A DNA stretch of 11,870 nt from Pseudonocardiales bacterium (GTDB lineage: Bacteria > Actinomycetota > Actinomycetes > Mycobacteriales > Jatrophihabitantaceae): the NCBI GenBank assembly GCA_030840415.1, contig JAVEEO010000440.1, positions 1 to 11,870 of the forward strand, given 5' to 3'. Below are positions 6,216-11,870 of this stretch, one piece after another (position 1 is the first letter of the stretch; each line of letters opens with the position of its first letter). The notes under the pieces are model-generated. The model ran no database searches. It saw only the letters and a list, made by a program, of their open reading frames with translations, and was not told the DNA's origin. The position numbers and the translations under genes are program-made.

Positions 6216-7258
6216 CGCGCCAGCACGTCGGCGATTGGCATCGACGAATCGGTCGCGACGTCGAGCCGGCTCGCCGCAGCGCCGTGCTCGACCAGCTGCG
6301 CGCCGAGCGCGGCCACCATCGCGCCGTTGTCGGTGCACAGCTTGGGCCGCGGCACCCGCAGCCGCAGCCCGGCCCGCTCGCAGCGCTGGGCAGTGAGCTC
6401 GCGCAGCCGCGAGTTGGCCGCCACCCCGCCGCCGAGCAGCAGGTGCTCGATGCCGGCCTCGGTGGCCGCGCGCACCGCCTTGGCGCTCAGCACGTCGACC
6501 ACCGCCTCCTGGAAGCTGGCCGCCACGTCGGCCACCGGCACCGGCTCGCCGGCCCGCTGCCGGGCCTCCACCCAGCGCGCCACCGCGGTCTTGAGGCCGG
6601 AGAACGAGAACGCCAGCGGATCGTCGTGCGCACCGGTCATGCCACGCGGAAAGGCGATCGCGTCCCGGTCGCCGTCGCGGGCGGCCCGGTCGATCAGCGG
6701 GCCGCCGGGAAAGCCCAGGCCGAGCAGCCGGGCCACCTTGTCGAAGGCTTCGCCGGCCGCGTCGTCCAGGGTGGCGCCGAGCTCGGTCAGCTCCTGGCCA
6801 CCCACCCGGGGTACCTGCAGGATGGACGAGTGCCCGCCGGAGACCAGCAGCGCGATGCAGGCCTGATCCAGCGGCCCGTTGTCGAGCAGGTCCACCGCGA
6901 CGTGGGCGGACAGGTGGTTGACCGCGTACAGCGGCTTGTCCAGGGCCAGCGCGTAGGCCTTGGCCGCCGCCACCCCCACCAGCAGCGCGCCGGCCAGCCC
7001 CGGCCCGGCGGTGACCGCGATGGCGTCGATGTCTGCCAGCGCCACCCCGGCCTCGGCACAGGCCCGGTGCACGGTCGGCACCATGGCCTGCAGGTGCGCC
7101 CGGCTGGCCACCTCGGGAACGACCCCGCCGAACCGGGCGTGCTGCTCGACGCTGGAGGCCACCGCGTCGGCCAGCAACTCGGTGCCGCGGACGATGCCCA
7201 CGCCGGTCTCGTCGCACGAGGTTTCGATGCCCAGTACCAGCGGCTGGTCGGTGCTCAT
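6212..7258 (-). CDS. tsaD: tRNA N6-adenosine threonylcarbamoyltransferase TsaD (Gcp/YgjD)
   Basis: A 348-residue protein of normal family length. It transfers the threonylcarbamoyl group from threonylcarbamoyl-AMP to A37 of ANN-decoding tRNAs, in a complex with TsaB and TsaE. Visible motifs are GIETSCDET (10-18) of the ASKHA fold, [12 protein letters not shown] (44-55), the metal ligands H115 and H119 in [17 protein letters not shown] (137-144), [21 protein letters not shown] (about 160-180), [24 protein letters not shown] and the CTDNGAMVA metal/nucleotide motif near the end. All key residues are intact. The start overlaps the rimI stop as ATGA, and the stop overlaps the next small gene in the same way. 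Confidence 0.98.
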   Translation of the reverse strand: MSTDQPLVLGIETSCDETGVGIVRGTELLADAVASSVEQHARFGGVVPEVASRAHLQAMVPTVHRACAEAGVALADIDAIAVTAGPGLAGALLVGVAAAKAYALALDKPLYAVNHLSAHVAVDLLDNGPLDQACIALLVSGGHSSILQVPRVGGQELTELGATLDDAAGEAFDKVARLLGLGFPGGPLIDRAARDGDRDAIAFPRGMTGAHDDPLAFSFSGLKTAVARWVEARQRAGEPVPVADVAASFQEAVVDVLSAKAVRAATEAGIEHLLLGGGVAANSRLRELTAQRCERAGLRLRVPRPKLCTDNGAMVAALGAQLVEHGAAASRLDVATDSSMPIADVLAR

Positions 7259-7824
7259 GATCGGTTCCCCTCCGGCTGCAGCGGGTAGCGCATGGTCACC
7301 GCGTCGACCCGGCCCTGCTCGTAGTAGCCACGCCGCCGGCCCAGCACCGCGAAACCCTCGCCGGCATACAGCCGGCGGGCGGCCTCGTTGTCCTCGCGGA
7401 CCTCCAGCAACACCTCCCCGGCCCGGCGCCGGCGCGCCTCGGCAACCAGTGCCCGGACCAGCAGCCGTCCGACGCCCCGGCGCCGGGCCGACGGCAGCAC
7501 TCCCACGGTGAGGATCTGGGCGGTGTCACCGATCGTCAGCAGCCCGCCGGTGCCCAGCAGCCGGTGGTCGGGGACGCCCTCCTCGGCCACCGGCTCCTCG
7601 ACCCCGATCCCCTCGGCAACGGTTCGCTCGGCAACGATCCCCTCGGCAACGATGTAGTGGCGCAGCTCGGTGTCGGCCAGCTCGTCGAGATAGCCCTGCC
7701 GCGACCAGGCCTCGGGGCCGAACATCTGCTGCTCGTAACGCATCAGCACGTCCAGGTCGGCGATCCGCATCGGCCGCAACCGCACCTGCGAAGCCAGCTC
7801 GGCCACGCTGCGATCCTCGCTCAT
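7255..7824 (-). CDS. rimI: Ribosomal protein-type N-alpha-acetyltransferase RimI with a repeat insertion
   Basis: A 189-residue GNAT acetyltransferase; RimI proteins are usually about 150-160. It would acetylate N-terminal amines of proteins such as ribosomal S18 using acetyl-CoA. Domain landmarks are [22 protein letters not shown] (15-36), [11 protein letters not shown] (39-49), the core strand [20 protein letters not shown] with the acetyl-CoA loop RRRGVG (114-119), and [20 protein letters not shown] (139-158) followed by RRRGYY. Between the second and third strands there is an extra segment at about 59-86 made of VAEG[IT]-like pentapeptides encoded by a 15 bp tandem repeat. The N-terminus MSEDRS is identical to the first residues of the preceding repeat unit, so this start region is part of the 78 bp repeat. 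Starts and stops are ATGA-coupled on both sides. Confidence 0.94.
   Translation of the reverse strand: MSEDRSVAELASQVRLRPMRIADLDVLMRYEQQMFGPEAWSRQGYLDELADTELRHYIVAEGIVAERTVAEGIGVEEPVAEEGVPDHRLLGTGGLLTIGDTAQILTVGVLPSARRRGVGRLLVRALVAEARRRRAGEVLLEVREDNEAARRLYAGEGFAVLGRRRGYYEQGRVDAVTMRYPLQPEGNRS
7605..7649. repeat. 15 bp tandem repeat inside rimI (three copies)
   Basis: Copies at 7605-7619 and 7635-7649 are identical (CGATCCCCTCGGCAA). The middle copy, 7620-7634, differs at four positions. They encode the pentapeptides VAEGI / VAERT / VAEGI, with degenerate copies continuing to about 7580 as VEEPVAEEG. The five-codon unit preserves the reading frame, and the surplus residues sit where RimI proteins normally have a short loop. 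Confidence 0.85.
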
Positions 7825-7988
7825 GCCTCACCTGGCTCTTCGCGCCAGCGCTCATCGCCCGAATTCGCTCCGGTCCTCGCTGCGCTGCGATCCTCGCTCA
7901 TGCCGTCACCTGGCTCTTCGCGCCAGCGCTCATCGCCCGAATTCGCTCCGGTCCTCGCTTCGCTGCGATCCTCGCTCATGCCGTCACC
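7811..7988. repeat. 78 bp direct repeat spanning the tsaB-rimI junction (two copies plus a partial third)
   Basis: Units start at 7811, 7888 and 7966, each with CGATCCTCGCTCATGCC. The first two copies differ by only one substitution (7882 versus 7960) and a one-base indel near 7827; the third stops around 7988, inside the end of tsaB. Each full copy holds a small inverted repeat CTGGC-N7-GCCAG (7832-7848 and 7910-7926) and the 8 bp palindrome CGAATTCG. Each copy also carries a start codon preceded by GGTGA. There are no unique spacers between copies, so this is not a CRISPR array. Near-identity implies a recent duplication. Confidence 0.92.
7821..7979 (-). CDS. 52-residue micro-ORF made of two 26-residue repeats, ATGA-coupled between tsaB and rimI
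   Basis: The frame begins at ATG 7979-7977, overlapping the tsaB stop as ATGA, and ends at TGA 7823-7821, overlapping the rimI ATG the same way. The product is two near-identical 26-residue units starting MSEDRS, followed by [EA]ARTGANSGDERWREEPG. It is strongly hydrophilic, rich in Glu, Arg and Asp, with no membrane segment or known domain. A GGTGA motif lies four bases before each ATG. A one-base difference between copies sets the stop: with the extra base the frame would run on into RimI as an N-terminal extension. Whether a stable peptide is made is unknown; it may be a repeat that the operon tolerates because coupling survives. Confidence 0.5.
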   Translation of the reverse strand: MSEDRSEARTGANSGDERWREEPGDGMSEDRSAARTGANSGDERWREEPGEA

Positions 7989-8641
7989 GGCTTGCGGGCG
8001 GTCGGTTCCACCGCGTCCGGACGGCGCAGGTACAGCGGCACCAGCACCTCGCCGGGCGCCCGGTCGCGCACCCGCTCGGCCGCGCACGCCGCCAGCCCGG
8101 CCACCGTCGGAAAGTCCCCGTCCAGCAGCGGCAGGCCCAGTACTTCGGCGTACAGCCGGGCGCCGGCGCCGGCCATCGCGGAGCCGCCGACACGCTTGGC
8201 GACCAGCTCGGCCGGCTTGCTGACGGCCGGTTCACCGATCCGCTCGCCGTGCCGGTAGCGGGCCCAGTAGACCTCCTTGCGGCGGGCGTCGCCGGCCACC
8301 AGCAGGTCCTGCTGATCGGGGTGCGCGGCGGCGATCGCATCCAGCGAGCAGACGCCGTAACCGGGCAGGCCGGTGGCATCGGCCAGCGCGGCGGCGGTCA
8401 TCAGCCCCACTCGCAAACCGGTGTACGGCCCGGGGCCCACCCCCGCCACCACCGCCGCGAGGTCGGCGATCCGGACGCCCGCCGAAACCAGGCAGGCGCG
8501 CAGGGACGGGATGAGCAGCTCGGCGTGCGCCCGGGCGTCCACGGTGACCCGCTCGGCCAGCAGCACCGGCTGGTCCGGCGCGCAGTCGACCAGCCCCGCC
8601 GTCACCGCCGCGGACGAGGTGTCCAGAACCAGAGCAAGCAC
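7976..8641 (-). CDS. tsaB: tRNA threonylcarbamoyladenosine biosynthesis protein TsaB (YeaZ)
   Basis: A 221-residue ASKHA-fold protein, normal for the family. It is the scaffold partner of TsaD in t6A37 synthesis and has no catalytic metal site of its own. Motifs are LALVLDTSSAAVTAGL (2-17), HAELLIPSL (39-47), the diagnostic GVGPGPYTGLRVG (67-79), DARRKEVYWARY (118-129) and the C-terminal PLYLRRPDAVEP (202-213). The start is GTG at 8641-8639, which fits the family N-terminus; only a weak AGG lies upstream, and the gap to tsaE is 30 bp, the widest within the tsa cluster. The stop overlaps the micro-ORF start as ATGA, and the last few codons belong to the partial third copy of the 78 bp repeat. 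Confidence 0.96.
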   Translation of the reverse strand: MLALVLDTSSAAVTAGLVDCAPDQPVLLAERVTVDARAHAELLIPSLRACLVSAGVRIADLAAVVAGVGPGPYTGLRVGLMTAAALADATGLPGYGVCSLDAIAAAHPDQQDLLVAGDARRKEVYWARYRHGERIGEPAVSKPAELVAKRVGGSAMAGAGARLYAEVLGLPLLDGDFPTVAGLAACAAERVRDRAPGEVLVPLYLRRPDAVEPTARKPVTA

Positions 8642-8671
8642 GTCGGTCAGCCTAGTCAGCGCGCTGCCGGC

Positions 8672-9157
8672 TCAACCTCGGCCGGGCTCGCTGTCCCCTG
8701 CGCCAGGCTCCAGCCCGGCCAGCCGGTCGGCCCAGTCGCCGCCCTCGGGCACCAGCGTCACCGTGCGCTCCTCCGAGTCGGGCAGCCGGCTGAGCTCGAC
8801 CACCAGCCGGGCCTCGGCCAACTGCTCCACCAGCCCGGCGCCCCACTCGACCACCGTCACCGAGTCGGCCAGGTCCACGTCCAGGTCGAGGTCGTCCACC
8901 TCGGCCAGCGAACCCAGCCGGTAGGCGTCGACGTGCACCAGCGGGACCCGGCCGCCGCGGTGCACCCGGGCGATCACGAAGGTCGGGGACACCACCCGGC
9001 CGGGGACCCCCAGCCCGGCGCCGATGCCCTGGGTCAGCGCGGTCTTGCCGGCCCCGAGCGGGCCGACCAGCACCAGCAGATCACCCGGACGCAGCACCCC
9101 GGCCAATCGCCTTCCGAAGGCCTGGGTGTCGGCCGGGGTCGGCAGCGACACCGCCAT
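8672..9157 (-). CDS. tsaE: tRNA threonylcarbamoyladenosine biosynthesis ATPase TsaE (YjeE)
   Basis: A 161-residue P-loop ATPase of usual length. It binds the TsaB-TsaD complex and uses ATP hydrolysis to drive multiple rounds of t6A formation. Visible motifs are the N-terminal PTPADTQAFGRRLA, Walker A GPLGAGKT (32-39), the family motif SPTFVIARVH (57-66), the Walker B-like region VPLVHVDAYRLGS (71-83) and VEWG (103-106). The ATG at 9157-9155 shares one base with the hydrolase stop (TGATG), which supports coupling and this start. Confidence 0.96.
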   Translation of the reverse strand: MAVSLPTPADTQAFGRRLAGVLRPGDLLVLVGPLGAGKTALTQGIGAGLGVPGRVVSPTFVIARVHRGGRVPLVHVDAYRLGSLAEVDDLDLDVDLADSVTVVEWGAGLVEQLAEARLVVELSRLPDSEERTVTLVPEGGDWADRLAGLEPGAGDSEPGRG

Positions 9158-10269
9158 CAGGCGCTGACCTGCCGGTCCGGTCCCGGCACCCCGGGACGGC
9201 CGGCCAGCACGGCCCCGACCACCTCGACCAGCGGGCCGTTCACCAGCTCCGGATGCTCGAGCATCAGCAGGTGCCCGGCGTTGGCCACCACGATCAGCCG
9301 GGCATCCGGCAGCTCCCGGGCGATCGCCCGGGAGTGCTCCAGCGGGGTCATCGCGTCGGAGTCGGCACCGATCACCAGCACCGGGCATCGCCTGAGATTG
9401 CGCAGCCCCAGCCGGCCGTCGTGCGACATCAGGGTCGGATAGAAGGCGGCCACCACGTCGACCGGGGTGGCCGAGATCATCGCGGTGCAGTAGGCCACCA
9501 CCGCCGGATCGACGTCGGAGGAGGCGAAGCTGAGCCGCTTGGTCAGCACCCAGGCCAGGTCGCGACCGACCGCCCGGGCGTGCTCCACCAGTGCCGCGTT
9601 CTTGGCCGCCCGGCGCAGCACGATCGGCAGCACCGGCGCGTGCAGCCGGGCCAGTGCGCTGGGCAGGCCCAGCGTGAGGTTCTTCAGATCGCCGGAGGAG
9701 GTGTTGACCAGCACCACCGAGACGACCCTGCCGTTCTCGGCGAACAACTCGGGGTGCTGATCGGCCAGCGCCATCACCGTCATGCCACCCATCGAATGCC
9801 CGACCAGGACGATCGGACCGGCCGGCGCCAGCTGGTCGATCACGCTGTACAGGTCGCGCCCGAGCTGTTCCAGGGTGCAGGACTGCGCCGGTGCCCGGGC
9901 CGACCGGCCGTGCGAGCGCTGGTCGTAGAAGACCTGCCGGACGCTGTCGCCGAACGCCTCGGTCAGCGCCCGCCGCTGGAACACGAACGAGCCGAGGTTG
10001 AGGGTGTAGCCGTGCACGAACAGCACGGTGAGGCCGGCCTGCTGGCTGCTTCGGCCCACCTCCTCGAAGTGCAGGTCGATGCCGTCGTCGGTGCGCACCA
10101 GCCCCTGGTCGGTGACCGGGGGCGGGGACAGCAATGCCGCCGAGCTGCTGTCGATCCGCTTGCGCTCGCGGGCTGCCGTCCGGCGCTGCTGGGCCACCGC
10201 CGCCGCCGCGACCGCGGTCAGCACACCGACGCCGCCGCCGACCAGGGCCGGGACCTTGCCGATCCGCAT
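9157..10269 (-). CDS. Alpha/beta hydrolase with N-terminal membrane anchor
   Basis: The protein has 370 residues. An N-terminal hydrophobic stretch at about 5-27, followed by RRTAARERKR, suggests a signal anchor with a basic flank. The hydrolase domain runs from about 58 to 355. The oxyanion motif is VHGYTLN (85-91), and the nucleophile elbow is GHSMGG with S159. The acid is probably D305 in GADSDAMTP, and the base is H333 in NAGHLLMLEHP. FYDQRSHGRS (114-123) is typical of the fold. Substrate is not predictable; a lipid or cell-envelope ester is a guess from the anchor. It sits between alr and tsaE with TGATG overlaps at both ends, a position where actinobacteria often carry such a hydrolase. 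An earlier start would run into alr and is unlikely. Confidence 0.93.
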   Translation of the reverse strand: MRIGKVPALVGGGVGVLTAVAAAAVAQQRRTAARERKRIDSSSAALLSPPPVTDQGLVRTDDGIDLHFEEVGRSSQQAGLTVLFVHGYTLNLGSFVFQRRALTEAFGDSVRQVFYDQRSHGRSARAPAQSCTLEQLGRDLYSVIDQLAPAGPIVLVGHSMGGMTVMALADQHPELFAENGRVVSVVLVNTSSGDLKNLTLGLPSALARLHAPVLPIVLRRAAKNAALVEHARAVGRDLAWVLTKRLSFASSDVDPAVVAYCTAMISATPVDVVAAFYPTLMSHDGRLGLRNLRRCPVLVIGADSDAMTPLEHSRAIARELPDARLIVVANAGHLLMLEHPELVNGPLVEVVGAVLAGRPGVPGPDRQVSA

Positions 10270-11393
10270 CAGGCCGCTCCGCCGGTGTAGCTGCGCGGCA
10301 CCCGCGAGCCGACCCGGGTGACGATCTCGTAGTGGATGGTGTCGAGGACGTCCGCCCAGTCCTGCGCGGTCGGTTCGCCGTTCGTGCCGGGGCCGAACAA
10401 CACCACCTCGTCGCCGGCGCCGGCCTCGGCGTCGCCGATGTCGACCACGAACTGGTCCATGCAGACCCGTCCGCTGATGGTGTACCGGGCGCCGCCGATC
10501 CAGACCGGGCCGACGTTGGTGGCCGCCCGCGGCACCCCGTCGGCGTAGCCGAGCGGTACCAGCGCCAGCGTGGTCTCGCGCTCGGTGACGTACTGGTGGC
10601 CGTAGCTGACCCCCTCGCCGGCCGGCACCCGCTTGACCCCGGCGATCGAGCTGCGCAGCGTCATCGCCGGCACCAGGCCGAAGTCGCCCTTCTCCGGAAC
10701 CGGCGACAGGCCGTAGATCGCCACCCCGGGACGGACCAGGTCGAAGTGGCACTGCGGCAGCGTCACGGTGCCTGCCGAGTTCGCCAGGTGCCGCAGCTGG
10801 GGCACCACGCCGTGGCCCCGCGCGGTGTCCAGTGCCTCGCCGAACCGCTCGATCTGGCGGGCGATGGTCGGATGGCCCGGGGCGTCGGCGTAGGCGAAAT
10901 GGCTCCAGATGCCGGTGGTCTCGATCGCGCCGGTGGCGGCGGCCTTGGCGGTGGCCTCGGCCAGCTGCGGCCAGTCGGCGGCGCTGCAGCCGTTGCGCGA
11001 CAGTCCGGTGTCGATCTTGAGATGTACCCGGGCGGCGCTGCCCAGCTCGGCGGCGGTGACGACCACCAGCTCCAGGCTCTGCGTCGAGGACACCGAGACG
11101 TCCACCCCGGCCGCCAGCGCGGCCCGCAGCTGCTCGGTCTCGCGGGGTGTCCACAGCCACGCCAGCACCGGCTCGGTGATGCCGGCTGCCCGCAGCTGCA
11201 ACGCCTCCTCCAGCATCGCCACGCCCAGCCAGCTGGCACCGCCGACCAGCGCGGCCCGCGCCGAGGCCACCATGCCGTGGCCGTAACCGTCGGCCTTGAC
11301 CACCGCCATCAGTTCGGCGGCGGTGTTGGATTTCAGGGTGGCGACATTGGCGGCAATGGCGGCCAGGTCGACGACGGCCTCGGTGCGCAGCAT
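10269..11393 (-). CDS. alr: Alanine racemase
   Basis: A 374-residue fold-type III PLP enzyme of normal length. It interconverts L- and D-alanine in the cytoplasm, supplying D-alanine for peptidoglycan. The PLP lysine is K33 in AVVKADGYGHG, and the second catalytic base is Y264 in GEGVSYGHQY. Other landmarks are HLKIDTGLSRNG (124-135), WSHFAYAD (163-170), the substrate-side VRPGVAIYG (220-228), PLGYADGVPR (280-289) and GRVCMDQ (308-314). All expected active-site residues are present. The ATG at 11393 lies 12 bp after the nnrD stop, with a weak GGGG upstream. The stop overlaps the hydrolase start as TGATG. Confidence 0.98.
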   Translation of the reverse strand: MLRTEAVVDLAAIAANVATLKSNTAAELMAVVKADGYGHGMVASARAALVGGASWLGVAMLEEALQLRAAGITEPVLAWLWTPRETEQLRAALAAGVDVSVSSTQSLELVVVTAAELGSAARVHLKIDTGLSRNGCSAADWPQLAEATAKAAATGAIETTGIWSHFAYADAPGHPTIARQIERFGEALDTARGHGVVPQLRHLANSAGTVTLPQCHFDLVRPGVAIYGLSPVPEKGDFGLVPAMTLRSSIAGVKRVPAGEGVSYGHQYVTERETTLALVPLGYADGVPRAATNVGPVWIGGARYTISGRVCMDQFVVDIGDAEAGAGDEVVLFGPGTNGEPTAQDWADVLDTIHYEIVTRVGSRVPRSYTGGAA

Positions 11394-11405
11394 GGCCCCA
11401 GTCTG

Positions 11406-11870
11406 TCAAACCCGCAGGGTGCCGGTCCCGCCCCGCGGCGCACTGCCTTGCGCGTCAAGCGCGCCGATCTCGTGCCGCAGCGCGTCGAGCAGGTCGCCGG
11501 CCACCACCGGGCCGGCCGCCGCCGCGCGCTGCCCGGCCGCCGCGTGCAGGTAGGCACCGGTTGCCGCGGCCCGTCCCGGCTCCAGGCCGGCGGCCAGCAG
11601 CGATCCGATCAGCCCGGACAGCACGTCCCCGCTACCGGCGGTGGCCAGCGCGGGGGCGCCGACCGGGTTGAGGAAGCAGCGCCCGGACGGCTCGGCGACG
11701 ATGGTGGCGTACCCCTTGAGCAGCACCGTGGCACCACTGTCGGCCGCGGCCCGCCGGGCGGCGCCGATCCGGTCGGCCCCGATCTGGCCGAACAGCCGCT
11801 CGAACTCCCGGTCGTGCGGGGTGAGCACGGTCGCGGCGGTGCGCCCGGCCAGCAGCTCGCGCCGGTCCAC
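11406..11870 (-). CDS. nnrD: ADP/ATP-dependent NAD(P)H-hydrate dehydratase domain (NnrD), C-terminal part only
   Basis: The 154 visible residues are the C-terminal part of a ribokinase-like NAD(P)H-hydrate dehydratase, which repairs hydrated NADH/NADPH. The gene continues beyond the window edge and its start is not seen. Motifs are LTPHDREFERL (16-26 of the visible part), VLLKGYATIV (49-58), FLNPVGAP (66-73), and the nucleotide/catalytic signature ATAGSGDVLSG (76-86) with the expected catalytic Asp at visible residue 82. In actinobacteria this domain is commonly fused after an NnrE epimerase domain and lies just before alr; whether it is fused here lies off the window. The stop is 12 bp before alr. 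Confidence 0.93.
   Translation of the reverse strand: MDRRELLAGRTAATVLTPHDREFERLFGQIGADRIGAARRAAADSGATVLLKGYATIVAEPSGRCFLNPVGAPALATAGSGDVLSGLIGSLLAAGLEPGRAAATGAYLHAAAGQRAAAAGPVVAGDLLDALRHEIGALDAQGSAPRGGTGTLRV

Noticed and set aside
6216..7217. Long minus-strand open frame continuous with the 90-residue gene, running through tsaD
   Set aside because: It overlaps tsaD in another frame and is Gly/Ala/Arg-rich without motifs. Only the part from 6215 to 5943 looks like a real protein.
7811..7988. Possible CRISPR array
   Set aside because: The copies are directly adjacent, 77-78 bp long and protein-coding in frame, with no unique spacers and no cas genes nearby.

Overview
The window is GC-rich (about 70% by eye), densely packed bacterial chromosome. 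It carries a CIRCE-controlled groES-groEL start, a tsaE-tsaB-rimI-tsaD run beside alr, and SigE-family sigma factors, which together point to an actinomycete. The gene order nnrD, alr, alpha/beta hydrolase, tsaE, tsaB, rimI, tsaD, ..., groES, groEL resembles the mycobacterial/actinobacterial alr-tsa-groES region. The genus cannot be fixed from the sequence alone.

Layout from right to left, mostly on the minus strand. Positions 11870-5943 form a tightly coupled housekeeping run: the 3' part of nnrD (nicotinamide nucleotide repair), alr (D-alanine for peptidoglycan), a membrane-anchored alpha/beta hydrolase, tsaE, tsaB, a 52-residue repeat-made micro-ORF, rimI, tsaD, and a small conserved protein of unknown role. 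TsaB, TsaD and TsaE make the t6A37 tRNA modification. RimI is an N-alpha-acetyltransferase that usually travels with them. Most junctions are ATGA or TGATG overlaps.

Positions 5925-4014 follow after only 17 bp. They hold a SigE-family sigma factor, a second repeat-made 50-residue micro-ORF that is ATGA-coupled on both sides, and a single-pass membrane protein with an outer DUF4232-like domain. A THUMP-like class I methyltransferase (2756-3949) is on the plus strand, convergent with this cassette and divergent from the next. Positions 2695-672 hold a second SigE-family sigma factor ATGA-coupled to a single-pass membrane protein with an outer Asp-box (BNR) propeller. The two cassettes share an architecture: sigma factor, then about 60 cytoplasmic residues, one TM segment and an outer domain. 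They look like parallel sigma/membrane-regulator pairs.

Positions 505-1 hold groES and the start of groEL behind a near-perfect CIRCE operator (603-629), with a strong hairpin between the two genes.

The least ordinary feature is a set of in-frame tandem repeats within about 6 kb: 24 bp units in the first sigma gene, 18 bp units making the 5240-5392 micro-ORF, 15 bp units inserted in rimI, and a 78 bp unit duplicated between tsaB and rimI. All units are multiples of three, and the two that sit between genes preserve ATGA coupling at both ends. No tRNA, rRNA, insertion sequence, CRISPR array or origin was seen. No gene-free stretch exceeds 300 bases.
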